Positions 8,227-8,539 of a DNA stretch of 8,539 nt are shown here, one piece after another. The stretch covers positions 1-8,539 of the forward strand of contig CAYLYM010000145.1 in the NCBI GenBank assembly GCA_964387645.1. The letters are read 5' to 3'. Made by a program: the position numbers and the translations under genes. The notes under the pieces were generated by a model. It saw only the letters and a program-made list of their open reading frames with translations, ran no database searches and was not told the DNA's origin. Source of the stretch: CAYLYM01 sp964387645. Its GTDB lineage: Bacteria; Calditrichota; Calditrichia; RBG-13-44-9. Position 1 is the stretch's first letter. Each line of letters opens with the position of its first letter.

Positions 8227-8346
8227 AGTTCACTTTAAACTGACAATTTGAGCAAGAATGTTATGTTGAACGAGGTGAAGATTTAATAAATTAGAAACTC
8301 TTCAACTTTGTTCGTGGTGAGACAAAAATCTTTTTTAGAGTGAACT
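8227..8346. repeat. Nested inverted repeats, possible structured RNA or leader
   Basis: AGTTCACT (8227-8234) is the exact reverse complement of AGTGAACT (8339-8346). Inside, GTTGAAcGAG (8265-8274) pairs with CTCTTCAAC (8298-8306) as a 9-bp stem with one bulged C, around an AT-rich 23-nt loop. A weak TTTGT/ACAAA hairpin (8307-8326) then leads to six T at 8331-8336 on the plus strand. The nesting is compatible with a folded transcript on either strand, but I recognise no known riboswitch or ncRNA family, and short inverted repeats arise easily in AT-rich DNA. Confidence 0.3.
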
Positions 8347-8424
8347 TAAATATATTAAAAACCTTTGATTTAATCATAGAATGATAATGGAGTTTAATTT
8401 TTAAGTATCTTTTATCATTTTCTA

Positions 8425-8475
8425 CCGATTAAAATCGGCGGTTAACACTTTTCCCAAACCCACTTCAGCGGGTTT
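8425..8475. repeat. REP-like pair of palindromes in a GC-richer island
   Basis: CCGATTAAAATCGG (8425-8438) is a perfect 14-nt palindrome, able to form a CCGAT/ATCGG stem with a TAAA loop. Seventeen nt further, AAACCC (8456-8461) pairs with GGGTTT (8470-8475) around ACTTCAGC. A single G in place of the A at 8462 would lengthen that stem to AAACCCGC/GCGGGTTT, suggesting decay from a better palindrome. Two adjacent GC-rich hairpins in otherwise AT-rich non-coding DNA is the usual look of repetitive extragenic palindromes. Only one copy is visible here, so repetitiveness is inferred. No good T-run follows on either strand, so it is a poor terminator. Confidence 0.5.
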
Positions 8476-8539
8476 CGAATAATCAGATAGCTGAATAATG
8501 GATTTAATGCAAGATAATTTTTCAAAGGTTTAATATTAT

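Larger units (their letters stand above)
8110..8539. other. Gene-free 430-nt region upstream of the MATE gene, with several repeats
   Basis: I see no credible coding region on either strand. It holds a 13-bp tandem duplication (8190-8215), nested inverted repeats (8227-8346) and two REP-like hairpins (8425-8475), listed separately. An AGGAG (minus strand, near 8165-8170) looks like a ribosome binding site, but no start codon lies at a usable distance. The MATE promoter should lie here on the minus strand, yet I could not pick a convincing -35/-10 pair. Confidence 0.6.

Noticed and set aside
8442..8537. Minus-strand open stretch of 32 codons entering from the right edge and ending at TAA (8442-8444)
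   Set aside because: It runs through the REP-like palindromes, shows no recognisable motif and is short enough to be open by chance; not supported as the end of a gene.

Overview
The window looks like a chromosomal stretch from an AT-rich Gram-negative bacterium. Protein style (an AmgK-type sugar kinase, a eukaryote-like long aminopeptidase P, a standalone SNF2 ATPase with an ILDESQ motif B, a DinF/NorM-like MATE exporter) and weak ribosome binding sites fit the Bacteroidota/Calditrichota/Ignavibacteriota group. This placement rests on general resemblance only and is low confidence.

Layout from left to right. The last 50 codons of a TPR-repeat protein enter from the left edge on the plus strand and stop at 153. 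The other four genes all lie on the minus strand: an AmgK-like aminoglycoside-phosphotransferase-fold kinase (362-1399), a full-length M24B Xaa-Pro aminopeptidase (1629-3416), a 951-residue SNF2-family ATPase (3695-6550) and a 12-helix-type MATE transporter (6739-8109, with a possible longer TTG start at 8136). The TPR gene and the kinase gene converge on a 208-nt gap that holds a plausible terminator for the kinase transcript. The last 430 nt (8110-8539) hold no credible gene, but they do contain a perfect 13-bp tandem duplication, nested inverted repeats and a pair of REP-like hairpins.

The four minus-strand genes are co-directional but separated by about 190-280 nt each. They are therefore probably separate transcription units, and I see no shared pathway joining them: cell-wall sugar recycling or activation (inferred), proline-peptide turnover, DNA/nucleoprotein remodelling and efflux. 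I found no tRNA, rRNA, CRISPR array, insertion sequence, phage gene or recognisable defence cassette. The window reads as ordinary core/accessory chromosome. The items most worth checking are the structured 3' intergenic region and the SNF2 protein with its large unassigned N-terminal half.
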